A stretch of DNA of 64,000 bases from SMWD01 sp964629475 (GCA_964629475.1 CAZVQW010000015.1:10544-74543), one strand, 5' to 3'. Counted from the stretch's first letter, positions 52,514 to 62,643 are shown. The notes: generated from the sequence alone by a model not told the origin. Made by a program: numbers and translations.

Positions 52514-53536
52514 GTGAAAGAAAAGTACGATATTGCCGTCGTCGGCGCGACCGGGCTGGTTGGCGAGACGATGATCGAGATTCTCGAGCAGCGGGAGTTT
52601 CCGGTTGGTACGCTGCATGCGTTGGCGAGCGAGCGTTCGGTCGGCAAAGTAATTCAATTTCGTGGCAAGAACATCAAGGTCCGGGATCTTGCCGAATTCG
52701 ATTTTTCCGACACCGATATCGGTCTGTTTTCGGCCGGTGGCAGCATCTCGGCAGAGTTTGCCCCGCGTGCTGGTGAAGCGGGGTGTGTCGTTGTCGACAA
52801 TACGTCGTATTTCCGCACGGAACCGGATATCCCGCTGGTCGTACCGGAGGTCAATCCGGCGGCAATAGCTGATTACGGTCCGCGCAATATCATCGCGAAT
52901 CCGAATTGCTCGACGATCCAGATGGTTGTGGCGCTGAAACCCATCTACGATGCAGTTGGCATCGATCGCATCAATGTTGCGACGTACCAGGCCGTATCCG
53001 GTGCCGGGCGTGGTCTTGTCGAGACCCTGGCCGGTCAGACTGCAGCGCTGTTGAACGGCCGGCCACCGGAGTCTGCCGGTGATGAGAAGCCGATCGCATT
53101 CAACGCCATTCCGCATATCGACACCTTCATGGATAACGGCTACACGCGTGAAGAAATGAAGATGGTCTGGGAAACGCGCAAAATTCTTGAGGATGACTCG
53201 ATCCTGGTAAATCCGACCGCGGTTCGGATTCCGGTGTTTTTTGGCCACTCGGAGGCCGTGCACATCGAAACGCGAGACCCGATCAGCGCGGCCCAGGTGC
53301 GCGAATTACTGGCTGCCGCGGACGGAATTACGGTAATCGATGAGGCGCGACCCGGTGGCTATCCGACCGCCGTGACCGACGCCGCGCGGCGTGACGACGT
53401 GTTCGTCGGCCGAATCAGGGAAGATATCTCGCATGATCGCGGCATCAGCTTGTGGGTCGTGGCGGACAACGTGCGCAAAGGCGCTGCCCTGAATAGTGTG
53501 CAAATCGCTGAAATCTTGGTACGCGATTACTTATAG
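52514..53536 (+). CDS. asd: Aspartate-semialdehyde dehydrogenase
   Basis: 340 residues starting at GTG 52514. Rossmann motif VVGATGLVGETMIEILEQRE, catalytic Cys in ANPNCSTIQMVVAL, and the substrate-binding TYQAVSGAGRGLVET region. It reduces aspartyl phosphate to the semialdehyde for Thr, Met and Lys/diaminopimelate. It precedes fimV, as in pseudomonads. Confidence 0.97.
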   Translation: MKEKYDIAVVGATGLVGETMIEILEQREFPVGTLHALASERSVGKVIQFRGKNIKVRDLAEFDFSDTDIGLFSAGGSISAEFAPRAGEAGCVVVDNTSYFRTEPDIPLVVPEVNPAAIADYGPRNIIANPNCSTIQMVVALKPIYDAVGIDRINVATYQAVSGAGRGLVETLAGQTAALLNGRPPESAGDEKPIAFNAIPHIDTFMDNGYTREEMKMVWETRKILEDDSILVNPTAVRIPVFFGHSEAVHIETRDPISAAQVRELLAAADGITVIDEARPGGYPTAVTDAARRDDVFVGRIREDISHDRGISLWVVADNVRKGAALNSVQIAEILVRDYL

Positions 53537-53637
53537 GCTATAGTTACGGTCGATTCTTAAGGTGGCTTGAGAAGTTTGTTGTGCGTGTTGCGCTGATTGA
53601 GCCACGGGGTACTTTTGGGTTTTTACGGGAGCTTGTT

Positions 53638-56600
53638 ATGGCGCGAATTCTGGCGGCCATAGTTTTAGCGATTGCCGGCGCGATACCTTTATCGGCTGGT
53701 GCTCTGAGTCTTGGCGAAATTGATCTGAAATCGGCTTTAAATCAGCCGTTCGCCGCCGAAATTCCGGTTACGTCCGCGGCATCCGGCGACCTGGAGGCGT
53801 TGCGCGTTGAAATCGCCTCTATAGAGACGTTTCAGCAGTTCGGCATTGATCATGCTGCTTTTCTTTCCGATTTCGATTTTGAAGTCGTCGAGCGTGGAAG
53901 CGGTGCAGTCGTCCAGATCACATCGCGACGTCCGGTCGTCGAGCCATTCGTCACGCTGTTGCTCGAGGTTAGCTGGGCGCAGGGCAGATTGTTGCGTGAG
54001 TACACCGTTTTGCTGGACCCGCCGGTATTTGCTGCCGAGTCGGTCGAGCCTGCGGTCGCAACGCCTGCGGCGGAACCGTCGGTTGCAACACCCCTCGTGC
54101 GTGAAGAGAAAGTACCGGCCAAGACCGCCGGCGCGGAGTCGCCACGAGCCGAATCAGTACGCACGACACCGGATGAGTCGGTCGCGGCGAGTAACGCTGG
54201 CGGTACATATGGACCCGTCAAACGCAACGATACACTTTGGGCTATTGCCGGGCGATCTGTCGGCGATTCGACAGCGGTGAGCCGTAACCAGATGATGCTG
54301 GCTATCTACGCGGCCAATCCGGAGGCATTCACCGGCAATATCAATCGTCTGAAAGCCGGCATGATTTTGCGCGTGCCTTCGGTGAACGAGGTTGCATTAA
54401 ACAGCCGTGAGGCGACCGCCGAAGTGCGTCGCCAGAATGAACAATGGCGCGTCGCATCGGTGGCACGCAGCGATGAGCCGCAAGGTGGCCGACTTCGACT
54501 GGTACCGCCGCCTGAGCGCGATACCGAAGCCGATCCCGAAGTCGCGGGTCCGGATGCGCAGGCTGGTGTCGATGAAGATCAAATAACTCAGGCAGACGCC
54601 GCCGAACGCGATGAACTGCGCGGGCGCGTCAGTGAACTCGAGGGGCAATTGGCAGATAGCCAGCGGCAATTGCAGGTTCGTGATCAGGAATTGGAGGCGC
54701 TGCAGCGTCAACTGGCGCAGATTTCGAGTCAACCCGACGCAGCGCCGGATATTGACGAACCCGCTCCGGTAGTTGATTTGGTTACCCCTGAAGCGGAAGT
54801 CGAGGCACAACCCGGTGGCGATATCGAGGCCCCCACGACGGCAGCTGATGCTCCGGTGGATGTGACTCCCGTCCAGGTTCAGCCCGATGAAGAGTCATTT
54901 ATCGGTGCCTTGTTTAAAAGTCCGCTCGTATATATTTCGCTGGCAATCGTTCTGCTCCTGGCCTGGTTGTTAGCCCGCAACCGTTCCAAGGCAGCCGACA
55001 CGGCGGCAGCCGGCCGTTGGGATGAGCTTGAGTCGTCCAGCGAAGACTTTGTCGATGAAGCGCATGAAGCGACGACTCGCCTCAGCGCAAATGCGCCGGA
55101 TGATGCCGCAATTGTCGTAGAGGAAGCTCCGGCGGATGAAGAGACCGACGATGGCTCGGTTGTGCCGTTTACCGACGCGTCTTCGGAAGACTGGAGTACC
55201 CTCGTCGAGGAGACAGAGACGCCACTCGAACGAACGATCAGTACCGATTCCGCTGTTAGCCTGGATGAGGCTGATCCGCTCGCCGAATCCGATTTCCATA
55301 TGGCCTATGGTCTGTACGATCAGGCGGCTGAATTGTTGACGCGTGCTGTTGAGAGTGAGCCCGAGCGCATGGATCTGCGCATGAAGCTGCTTGAGGTGTA
55401 TTTCATCTGGAAGAATCAGGATGGCTTCCTGCAGGAGGCCAAAGCCCTGCAAGAACGAATCGACAAAGCAGCGGACCCCGACTGGAATAAAGTGTTGATT
55501 ATGGGCAAGCAGATTTGTCCTGGTGAGGATCTGTTTGCCGGCGATGCCGCACCGGCGAGTTCGTCTGATAGCGTCGATCTTGAATTCGGTGAGGACGGTG
55601 GTTCCGATGCCCTCGATATGACACTGGATGCTGCAGATGAAGGCGATAGCAGTGTAGATATGTCGTTCGATGATGAAGCCACAGGTCTTGATCTGGATCT
55701 GACGGGCGCTGCTCAGATGAGCGATGACATGAGTGCCGATGATTCGGCCATACTGGATTTCGAAATTGGCGACGAAGAAATTGGCGACGAAGATGAAGCC
55801 ACGCAGGTAGTCGATGGCATCGATGATCAGGAGATATCGGCTGATGCAGCGACAATGGAGACGCCAACCATTGAGTCACCTGCCATAGACGGTGAAAGCA
55901 TGATGGAAACGCCGACCATCGAATCACCTGCCATAGATGGCGAAAGCACGATGGAAACGCCGACCATCGAGTCACCTGCCATAGATGGCGAAAGCACGAT
56001 GGAGACGCCGACCATCGAAACCCAGCTCGGGGAATGGGCGGATGACTCGGACGCAATAAGCGACGAGACGGCCGAGATCGACCTGGATGACCTGGATCTG
56101 GATCTTGCCGGGCTCAATGAAGTCGATGACGATGCGCTTGGCGCGGATTCCGGTACGGATGGCAGCGAGTTGGGTGGTGCCGATGCGGACTCCCCGTTTG
56201 CTGCAGATACGCTGCAGTTCGATGTGCCGGGTGAAGATACGCAGCAGCACAAAGCTGCATCGCTCGAAGATATTGCGGATGACGCCAGCGCACAGGATGA
56301 GTCGGTTGACGACGTAGATTCAACAGCTGAAATGCGAAATCTCGAAGCAACGGAAACCGACCCGGATACGGATATCGGCGATACAGTTGAACAACCGTTT
56401 GGCGGCGGCGGTGATACAGCCGAACAGCCATTCATCGGCGGCGGTGAGACGAGCGAGCAACCGATTCTCGCTGCTGTCGACGACGATGCCCTTCTCGATG
56501 TCGGTGAACTGGTAGAAGACGACGATCCTACCGCCGAGGTCGAGGACTCAGGCAGCGGTGTCGACGGCGCGACAATGACCGAAGTCGGCACCAAGCTGGA

Positions 56601-56730
56601 CCTGGCACGCGCCTATATCGATATGGGTGACCCGGATGGCGCATGCAGCATCCTCAACGAGGTACTCGAGGAAGCCGATGGCGAGCAGAGGCAGGAAGCG
56701 CAGCAGCTGATCGACGACCTCACGGATTGA
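53638..56730 (+). CDS. fimV: FimV-family peptidoglycan-binding inner-membrane protein
   Basis: About 1,030 residues from ATG 53638 (GGGAG ribosome site; the frame runs back to GTG 53581). Signal peptide ending GALS; FimV N-terminal domain (LSLGEIDLKSALNQPFAAEI, VVEPFVTLLLEVSWAQGRLL); LysM near residues 200-260 (YGPVKRNDTLWAIAGR, LAIYAANPEAFTGN); coiled coil near 330-365 (ELRGRVSELEGQLADSQRQL); one membrane helix near 430-447; then a long acidic cytoplasmic part with TPR-like segments (MAYGLYDQAAELLTRAVESE) and a C-terminal TPR of the FimV type (LDLARAYIDMGDPDGACSIL). In Pseudomonas FimV organises polar type IV pili, type II secretion and cAMP signalling. Gene order asd-fimV-truA is conserved. 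Confidence 0.94.
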   Translation: MARILAAIVLAIAGAIPLSAGALSLGEIDLKSALNQPFAAEIPVTSAASGDLEALRVEIASIETFQQFGIDHAAFLSDFDFEVVERGSGAVVQITSRRPVVEPFVTLLLEVSWAQGRLLREYTVLLDPPVFAAESVEPAVATPAAEPSVATPLVREEKVPAKTAGAESPRAESVRTTPDESVAASNAGGTYGPVKRNDTLWAIAGRSVGDSTAVSRNQMMLAIYAANPEAFTGNINRLKAGMILRVPSVNEVALNSREATAEVRRQNEQWRVASVARSDEPQGGRLRLVPPPERDTEADPEVAGPDAQAGVDEDQITQADAAERDELRGRVSELEGQLADSQRQLQVRDQELEALQRQLAQISSQPDAAPDIDEPAPVVDLVTPEAEVEAQPGGDIEAPTTAADAPVDVTPVQVQPDEESFIGALFKSPLVYISLAIVLLLAWLLARNRSKAADTAAAGRWDELESSSEDFVDEAHEATTRLSANAPDDAAIVVEEAPADEETDDGSVVPFTDASSEDWSTLVEETETPLERTISTDSAVSLDEADPLAESDFHMAYGLYDQAAELLTRAVESEPERMDLRMKLLEVYFIWKNQDGFLQEAKALQERIDKAADPDWNKVLIMGKQICPGEDLFAGDAAPASSSDSVDLEFGEDGGSDALDMTLDAADEGDSSVDMSFDDEATGLDLDLTGAAQMSDDMSADDSAILDFEIGDEEIGDEDEATQVVDGIDDQEISADAATMETPTIESPAIDGESMMETPTIESPAIDGESTMETPTIESPAIDGESTMETPTIETQLGEWADDSDAISDETAEIDLDDLDLDLAGLNEVDDDALGADSGTDGSELGGADADSPFAADTLQFDVPGEDTQQHKAASLEDIADDASAQDESVDDVDSTAEMRNLEATETDPDTDIGDTVEQPFGGGGDTAEQPFIGGGETSEQPILAAVDDDALLDVGELVEDDDPTAEVEDSGSGVDGATMTEVGTKLDLARAYIDMGDPDGACSILNEVLEEADGEQRQEAQQLIDDLTD
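55855..56022 (+). repeat. 48-bp tandem repeat in fimV (3.5 copies)
   Basis: A 16-residue unit (METPTIESPAIDGES plus M or T) occurs at 55855-55902, 55903-55950, 55951-55998 and, truncated, from 55999. Copies are close to identical at DNA level, so copy number may vary between strains without breaking the frame. It lies in the acidic cytoplasmic tail. Confidence 0.9.
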
Positions 56731-56782
56731 CAGACCGGGTCGCCGCTGGTTCTGCCAGTCTGGGATCCACCGTTTGCACTCC

Positions 56783-57559
56783 ATGGAGAATCAGTCTCGT
56801 CTGGCGATGGGCGTTGAATACGACGGCACGCTGTATAACGGCTGGCAATATCAGCCACACGCGCCGAGCATTCAGGAGTGTCTGAATGTTGCTATATCGG
56901 TTGTAGCGGATGAATCCATTTCTTGTATTGGCTCGGGTCGAACTGACACCGGTGTGCATGCCCGCGGCCAAATCGTGCATTTCGATACGCTGGCCAAACG
57001 CTCGCCCAGGGCCTGGTTGCTGGGCATCAATAGCAATCTCCCTGAAGATATAAATATCTTATGGGTCAAAGAGGTAGATCCGGAATTTCATGCGCGTTAT
57101 TCAGCTGGCAAGCGTGCTTATCGATACTCGATTCTTAACCGTCCGGTCCGCTCGGCCCTTGCGCGGTATCGAAGCTGGTGGGTGCGTCAGCCTCTTGATG
57201 CGGCGGCGATGGCAGCCGGCGCCCGGTATCTGCTCGGGTTGCACGATTTCTCGTCGTTTCGTGCGGCAGGTTGTCAGTCTCATACACCGATGCGCAATAT
57301 GTTCAGTATCGCTGTGACACGCAGGAATGACTGGATTTTTGTCGATTGCGAGGCCAATGCCTTCCTGCACCATATGGTTCGAAATATCGTCGGCTCACTC
57401 GTCGAAATCGGCGTTGGTGAACGCCCGGCAGAATGGCTGCAAGAGTTGCTCGAACTTCGTGATCGCAAGCTGGCCGGCATTACGGCACCCGCAGCCGGCC
57501 TGGTATTGATGCAGATTCAGTATCCGGCGCATTTCGGGCTGGACGATGTGAATAAATAA
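56783..57559 (+). CDS. truA: tRNA pseudouridine(38-40) synthase
   Basis: About 259 residues from ATG 56783 (MENQSRLAMGVEYDGTLYNG); a TTG at 56774 is less likely. Catalytic aspartate in GSGRTDTGVHARGQIVHFDT, followed by FHARYSAGKRAYRYSILNRP and the FLHHMVRNIVGSLVEIG segment. It makes pseudouridine at tRNA positions 38-40. In the usual order after fimV; trpF, often next, is missing here. Confidence 0.97.
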   Translation: MENQSRLAMGVEYDGTLYNGWQYQPHAPSIQECLNVAISVVADESISCIGSGRTDTGVHARGQIVHFDTLAKRSPRAWLLGINSNLPEDINILWVKEVDPEFHARYSAGKRAYRYSILNRPVRSALARYRSWWVRQPLDAAAMAAGARYLLGLHDFSSFRAAGCQSHTPMRNMFSIAVTRRNDWIFVDCEANAFLHHMVRNIVGSLVEIGVGERPAEWLQELLELRDRKLAGITAPAAGLVLMQIQYPAHFGLDDVNK

Positions 57560-57601
57560 AAAGCGGGTCATATCCTTTTTTTCCTTTATCATGCAAACCC
57601 A

Positions 57602-58465
57602 ATGAGCTGGTTCGAAAAATTAATGCCGTCGCGGATCAAGACGGAAGGCCGAACGCGTTCCGTTCCCGAAGGTATCTGGCTTAAGTGCAACCAATGCGGG
57701 GCACAGCTTTACCGTGCCGAGGTGGAGCGAAATCTGTATGTCTGTCCAAAATGCGATCACCACATGCGCGTCATTGCGCGTGATCGGCTGGAAATGTTCC
57801 TCGATCCAAATAGCGGGCGGGAAATCGGTGCACGTCTTGAGCCGACTGATCCGCTGAAGTTCAAGGACAGCAAGCGTTACCGTGATCGTGTGAGCCAGTC
57901 GCAAAAGAACACTGGAGAGAAAGACGCCCTGATTGCCATGACCGGCAAGCTCAAGGGACAACCGGTGGTTGCATGTGCCTTCGAATTCAGTTTCATGGGC
58001 GGTTCGATGGGCTCGGTGGTCGGTGAAAAGTTTGCGCGCGCCGCGCGCTATGGGCGCGAAAATCGCATGCCGTTGATTTGTTTTTCAGCGAGTGGAGGAG
58101 CGCGCATGCAAGAAGCGCTGTTCTCATTGATGCAGATGGCCAAGACCAGCGTCGCGCTGGCGCAACTCTCTGAGGCGGGCATCCCGTTCATCTCGATCCT
58201 GACGGACCCGACAACCGGTGGAGTATCAGCCAGCCTTGCCATGCTCGGCGACATCAATATCGGCGAGCCGAATGCGCTGATCGGTTTCGCCGGCCCGCGT
58301 GTGATCGAGCAGACGGTCGGCGAAAAGTTGCCTGAAGGTTTTCAGCGCAGCGAGTTTTTGCTCGAACACGGTGCCCTGGACATGATTATCGATCGCCGCC
58401 AGATGCGCGACGAGGTCGCCGAATTGCTGGCCAAGCTTATGAAGCAGCCGCGTCCGGCCGATTAA
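57602..58465 (+). CDS. accD: Acetyl-CoA carboxylase carboxyltransferase subunit beta
   Basis: 287 residues. N-terminal zinc ribbon (CNQCGAQLYRAEVERNLYVC, then PKCDHH), followed by the crotonase-fold carboxyltransferase domain with CFSASGGARMQEALFSLMQM and PTTGGVSASLAMLGDINIGE. With AccA it transfers CO2 from biotin to acetyl-CoA to make malonyl-CoA. The spacing to folC is 36 bp. Confidence 0.98.
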   Translation: MSWFEKLMPSRIKTEGRTRSVPEGIWLKCNQCGAQLYRAEVERNLYVCPKCDHHMRVIARDRLEMFLDPNSGREIGARLEPTDPLKFKDSKRYRDRVSQSQKNTGEKDALIAMTGKLKGQPVVACAFEFSFMGGSMGSVVGEKFARAARYGRENRMPLICFSASGGARMQEALFSLMQMAKTSVALAQLSEAGIPFISILTDPTTGGVSASLAMLGDINIGEPNALIGFAGPRVIEQTVGEKLPEGFQRSEFLLEHGALDMIIDRRQMRDEVAELLAKLMKQPRPAD

Positions 58466-58500
58466 CACGATTTATCCCTGATCCGCACGATCGCTGCGTG

Positions 58501-59763
58501 ATGCAAAGATCCTTGTCCGAATGGTTAACCTGGCAGGAGGCGCTGAATCCGCATGAAATCGATCTCGGGCTCGAGCGTGTCCGCCGCGTCGTTGAACGCC
58601 TGGCGCTTACCAGGCCCGCGACTGCAGTGTTTGCCGTCGGTGGTACGAACGGCAAGGGATCGACCGTTGGTTTTATCGAACGCTTGTGTGCAGCAAATGG
58701 TCTCAGTACGGCTGCCTACACATCACCACACCTGGTCCGCTATAACGAACGCATGCGTCTCAACGGTAATGAGGTTAGCGATGCATGGTTAATCGAACAA
58801 TTCGAGGCTGTTGATGAGGCACGCGGCGACACGCCACTGACTTTTTTCGAATTCGGCACGCTCGCTGCCCTGCATGGATTTTCCCGGTCCCGGGTCGATA
58901 CCTGGATTCTGGAAATCGGGCTCGGCGGTCGACTCGATGCCGTCAACGTCATCGATCCCGATATCAGCGTCGTCACGACGATTGCGCTGGAACATCAGGA
59001 ATGGCTCGGCGATACGATCGACCTGATCGCAGCCGAGAAGGGCGGAATCCTGCGGCAGGGGTGCCCGGCATTTTATGGCGATGAGCCGGTACCGGATGGA
59101 TTAAGGCAGACAGCGAAAGCGATCGGTGCTCATTTGTCGTGCTGCGGCGTCGAGTTCGAATATACGGTGGACAGTGGCAATACGTGGAGTTGGCGGGGGG
59201 CCACGACGGCGCTCGATGCACTCTCGCAACCCGGGATGGTTGATTCGGCACAGATGCGAAATGTCAGCCTGGCGATGGCGGCGGTTGAGGCGTGCGGCCC
59301 GGATTTGCTGAACCGGGCTGCAGTTGAACAGGCACTGGCTGCCCCTCGACCACCGGGCCGATTTCAGGTCATCGATCGTGATCGACAGTGGATCGTCGAT
59401 GTTGCGCATAATCCGCAAGCGGCCGGTGTCTTGCGCCGTCGACTGCTGGATCTTGGCGATGACCGTCCGCTGACGGTGGTGATCGGCCTGTTGGCCGACA
59501 AGCAGGTCGATGGCTTCGTGATGGAGTTGGCTGATCTCGCCACTCGATGGCTGGTTTGTTCTGCCGATGTTGCGCGGGGTTGTGATGCGGAAGAACTTGC
59601 CGAGGCGATCAAACTTGCGGGAGGGCAAGATGTGACGGCAGCAGGAACGCCGGAGCAGGCATTCGATGCAGCGTGGAAGATAAGTCAGCCTGGCGAGCGG
59701 ATACTCGTGACCGGTTCATTTTACATCGCCGGTCCCGCGTTAAGTTGGCTTGGTTTATACTGA
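58501..59763 (+). CDS. folC: Bifunctional folylpolyglutamate/dihydrofolate synthase
   Basis: About 420 residues; GTG 58498 and ATG 58501 are adjacent, ATG preferred. Mur-ligase fold: P-loop FAVGGTNGKGSTVGFIERLC, SPHLVRYNERMRLNG, ILEIGLGGRLDAVNVID and the C-terminal domain with VDVAHNPQAAGVLRRRL. It adds glutamates to folates and makes dihydrofolate. Placed between accD and the SPOR gene as expected. Confidence 0.97.
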   Translation: MQRSLSEWLTWQEALNPHEIDLGLERVRRVVERLALTRPATAVFAVGGTNGKGSTVGFIERLCAANGLSTAAYTSPHLVRYNERMRLNGNEVSDAWLIEQFEAVDEARGDTPLTFFEFGTLAALHGFSRSRVDTWILEIGLGGRLDAVNVIDPDISVVTTIALEHQEWLGDTIDLIAAEKGGILRQGCPAFYGDEPVPDGLRQTAKAIGAHLSCCGVEFEYTVDSGNTWSWRGATTALDALSQPGMVDSAQMRNVSLAMAAVEACGPDLLNRAAVEQALAAPRPPGRFQVIDRDRQWIVDVAHNPQAAGVLRRRLLDLGDDRPLTVVIGLLADKQVDGFVMELADLATRWLVCSADVARGCDAEELAEAIKLAGGQDVTAAGTPEQAFDAAWKISQPGERILVTGSFYIAGPALSWLGLY

Positions 59764-59786
59764 GCGATTGGGGGAGAAGGGACCAG

Positions 59787-60485
59787 ATGGACCGGCAATT
59801 GTTGGAAAGATTGATCGGCGCGGGCGTGCTTGTTGTGGCCCTTGTCGTCGTGGTGCCTGCGATTCTTGACGGTGATCCTGATCAAGTCCCTGAAAAGCTC
59901 TCTGGCGACGAAGCAGACCATAAGCCTGATGTGCCGGTCGTGACGAATGAACCCCGTCGTACGCACACGATTCGACTCGACACATCGACAGCAACACCGC
60001 CGGTTGCGCGCGAAATCACAGAATCGGTGCCCGACGCTTTGCCGGAAGAAGCGAAGCCTCCGGCTGGGCCTGAAGAAGTGAAGCCTTCGGCTGGGCCTGA
60101 AGTTGTGAAATCATCGACAGGAGCCGCTTCTGAACCTGCGACCGTAGTCAGTCAGCAGCCGGTAAAGCCGGCAACAGAAAAACCAGTTGTCGTAGCCAAG
60201 GCGAAACCGCCAAGTGCGCCTGCCCCGCGCCAGGTCAAACCTGTATCGACACCGAAATCGGGTTGGGTTGTACAACTGGGTAGTTTTTCAAGCCGGCAGA
60301 ATGCCCAGCGACTTGCTGACGAGGTCAGCGGACATGGTTTTTCGGTATTCCTGATGCCGCTGGATCGTTCCGGCAAGACGCTGTACCGGGTTCGGGTCGG
60401 ACCGCGTGAGTCGCGTGCACAGGCTGCAGAATTGGCCGGGCGCCTGACGAAGGCTGGCTATTCCGGCCAGGTGACCCAACAGTAG
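59787..60485 (+). CDS. SPOR-domain cell-division protein (DedD-like)
   Basis: About 232 residues from ATG 59787, which has a strong GGGGGAGAAGGG site upstream; the open frame back to 59673 overlaps folC. One membrane helix near residues 9-27 (IGAGVLVVALVVVVPAIL), a Pro/Glu-rich periplasmic linker with a duplicated PAGPEEVKP segment, and a C-terminal SPOR domain of about 75 residues (GWVVQLGSFSSRQNAQRLAD, LYRVRVGPRESRAQAAELAG). It binds denuded septal peptidoglycan. Position folC-(SPOR)-cvpA-purF is the conserved dedD position. Confidence 0.9.
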   Translation: MDRQLLERLIGAGVLVVALVVVVPAILDGDPDQVPEKLSGDEADHKPDVPVVTNEPRRTHTIRLDTSTATPPVAREITESVPDALPEEAKPPAGPEEVKPSAGPEVVKSSTGAASEPATVVSQQPVKPATEKPVVVAKAKPPSAPAPRQVKPVSTPKSGWVVQLGSFSSRQNAQRLADEVSGHGFSVFLMPLDRSGKTLYRVRVGPRESRAQAAELAGRLTKAGYSGQVTQQ

Positions 60486-60505
60486 CCTGATGCCCGGGAG
60501 AGATC

Positions 60506-61015
60506 ATGGTTGTCATTGATTACCTGCTAATTGCTGTTTTTGCGTTATCGGCGCTGATGGGCCTGTTCCGGGGGTTCGTCAAGGAAGCTTTGTCGCTGGT
60601 TGGGTGGATTGTGGCGGTTTGGTGTGCATGGCGATTCGGTGCAGCTGTCGCTGAATGGATTCCGAGCGTCGCCGACGACAGCATAATCGAGACCTGGGTC
60701 GCTCGGGTTGTCGTGCTCGTCGCCGTACTGATTTTAAGTGGATTGCTCAGTCGATTGATTGCTTTGTTGATTCATCAGACCGGGTTGTCCGGAACCGATC
60801 GTATGGTCGGCATGGTTTTCGGCATGGCACGTGGTGTCGTGCTGGTCGGCGTTGTTGTGTTGTTGCTGGGGGCCATCGGTTTCGATGCGGATCCTTGGTG
60901 GCAAGAGTCGAAGCTGATACCGTATGTATCACCGTTGGCCGAGCAATTCGGCGATATCGCCGGAGAGGGTATCGAGTTGATTGAAGAACAGGTCGATGGA
61001 GTTCCCCTCCTGTGA
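60506..61015 (+). CDS. cvpA: CvpA family membrane protein
   Basis: 169 residues with four membrane helices; the start IDYLLIAVFALSALMGLFRG, then FVKEALSLVGWIVAVWCAWR, is the family signature. CvpA affects colicin V production and envelope integrity in E. coli; its biochemical role is unclear. It lies directly before purF as in most gammaproteobacteria. Confidence 0.95.
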   Translation: MVVIDYLLIAVFALSALMGLFRGFVKEALSLVGWIVAVWCAWRFGAAVAEWIPSVADDSIIETWVARVVVLVAVLILSGLLSRLIALLIHQTGLSGTDRMVGMVFGMARGVVLVGVVVLLLGAIGFDADPWWQESKLIPYVSPLAEQFGDIAGEGIELIEEQVDGVPLL

Positions 61016-61052
61016 AGATTAGATTCATGATGATAAAGAAGGTTATTTATTC

Positions 61053-62612
61053 GTGTGCGGGTTAGTTGGCATTGTCAGTAATTCTCCGGTCAACCAGGCA
61101 ATCTATGATGCGCTGACCGTGTTGCAGCATCGCGGTCAGGATGCGGCCGGTATCGCCATCGACGATGGCGGCACACTACGAACGCGCAAGGGCAAAGGAC
61201 TCGTGCGCGACGTATTTCATACCCGCCATATGCTGCACCTGCGCGGTAACATCGGCATTGGACATGTTCGTTACCCGACGGCTGGTTGGTCGAGTTCCGC
61301 AGAGGCACAGCCGTTCTACGTTAATTCCCCGTATGGTTTGTGTCTTGCGCATAACGGCAACCTGACTAACGCCGATGAACTCAAGACCTTGCTTGTATCT
61401 CAGGATCGACGGCATCTGAATACCGGTTCGGATACCGAAGCACTGCTTAATGTGTTTGCCGATGAATTGCAGCGCCAGAATGGCAAGGGCCTGACTCCCG
61501 AGGCTGTATTCGCTGCGGTGGCCGGCGTACATCGGCGCTGCAGCGGCGGCTATGCCGTGATCGTCATGATCATCGGTCATGGTCTTGTTGCGTTTCGTGA
61601 TACGCACGGCATCCGGCCAATTTGCCTGGGGCGCCGGGAGGACGAGCATGGCGGCGCGACCATGGTTGCGTCGGAGAGCGTCGCAATGGACGCGCTGGAT
61701 TTCGAGTTTGAGAGCGATATAGAGCCCGGCGAGGCCGTGTTTATCCAGGCCGACGGAACCCTGCATCGGCAAGAATGTGCGCCGCGAGCCGGTTACACGC
61801 CATGCCTGTTCGAGTATGTTTATTTTGCTCGACCCGATTCAATCATCGATCGTATTTCAGTATATAAGTCACGCCTGCGGATGGGCGAGGCGCTCGCGGA
61901 CAAAATTCTGCTCGAGAACCCGGAGCACGATATCGATGTCGTTATACCGATACCTGACTCAAGCCGCTCGAGTGCGCTGCAGGTTGCGCATCGGCTCGGC
62001 GTCAAGTATCGCGAAGGCTTTATCAAGAACCGGTATATCGGTCGTACCTTCATCATGCCGGGTCAGGAGATGCGCCGTAAATCCGTGCGCCAGAAACTAA
62101 ACGCGATCGACCTCGAGTTTCGAGGCAAGAATGTACTGCTCGTCGATGATTCGATCGTGCGCGGTACGACCTCCAAACAGATTATAGACATGGCGCGTGA
62201 TGCCGGCGCCAAGCGCGTTTATTTTGCCTCGGCGTCGCCACCCGTACGGTTTCCGAATGTCTATGGAATCGATATGCCCGCGGCCAGCGAACTTGTGGCC
62301 GCAAATCGAACCGAGGATGAGATCAGTCAATACATCGGTGCCGATTGGCTTATTTACCAGAACCTCGACGATTTGATTCATTCGGTGCGTTACGACAACA
62401 GCGATATCGACGAGTTCGATGCATCGTGTTTCTCCGGTGAGTATGTTACCGGCGATGTGACGCCGGAATATCTGAAGCGACTTGAGGTCAATCGTTCCGA
62501 CAAAGCCAAGTCCAATCGTGAAGCATTGCGCCAGCGCCTCGAGGGTGATATCGAAGACGGTGACGATGATGGCGGTGGTATGGTGCCCGACTCTCAGGCA
62601 GGGGTTGGTTGA
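61053..62612 (+). CDS. purF: Amidophosphoribosyltransferase
   Basis: 519 residues starting at GTG 61053 so that the catalytic cysteine becomes the N-terminal residue after Met removal (MCGLVGIVSNSPVNQAIYDA). Glutaminase domain with LQHRGQDAAGIAIDD, then a phosphoribosyltransferase domain with the PRPP loop NVLLVDDSIVRGTTSKQIID. First step of de novo purine synthesis. Usually followed by metZ, which is absent here. Confidence 0.98.
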   Translation: MCGLVGIVSNSPVNQAIYDALTVLQHRGQDAAGIAIDDGGTLRTRKGKGLVRDVFHTRHMLHLRGNIGIGHVRYPTAGWSSSAEAQPFYVNSPYGLCLAHNGNLTNADELKTLLVSQDRRHLNTGSDTEALLNVFADELQRQNGKGLTPEAVFAAVAGVHRRCSGGYAVIVMIIGHGLVAFRDTHGIRPICLGRREDEHGGATMVASESVAMDALDFEFESDIEPGEAVFIQADGTLHRQECAPRAGYTPCLFEYVYFARPDSIIDRISVYKSRLRMGEALADKILLENPEHDIDVVIPIPDSSRSSALQVAHRLGVKYREGFIKNRYIGRTFIMPGQEMRRKSVRQKLNAIDLEFRGKNVLLVDDSIVRGTTSKQIIDMARDAGAKRVYFASASPPVRFPNVYGIDMPAASELVAANRTEDEISQYIGADWLIYQNLDDLIHSVRYDNSDIDEFDASCFSGEYVTGDVTPEYLKRLEVNRSDKAKSNREALRQRLEGDIEDGDDDGGGMVPDSQAGVG

Positions 62613-62643
62613 TTGATGTGGTCGTCAATTAACCGGTGGTGAC

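Noticed and set aside
54000..56600. Long minus-strand frames opposite fimV
   Set aside because: Ser/Thr-rich shadows of the acidic repeat coding sequence without start signals or family features.
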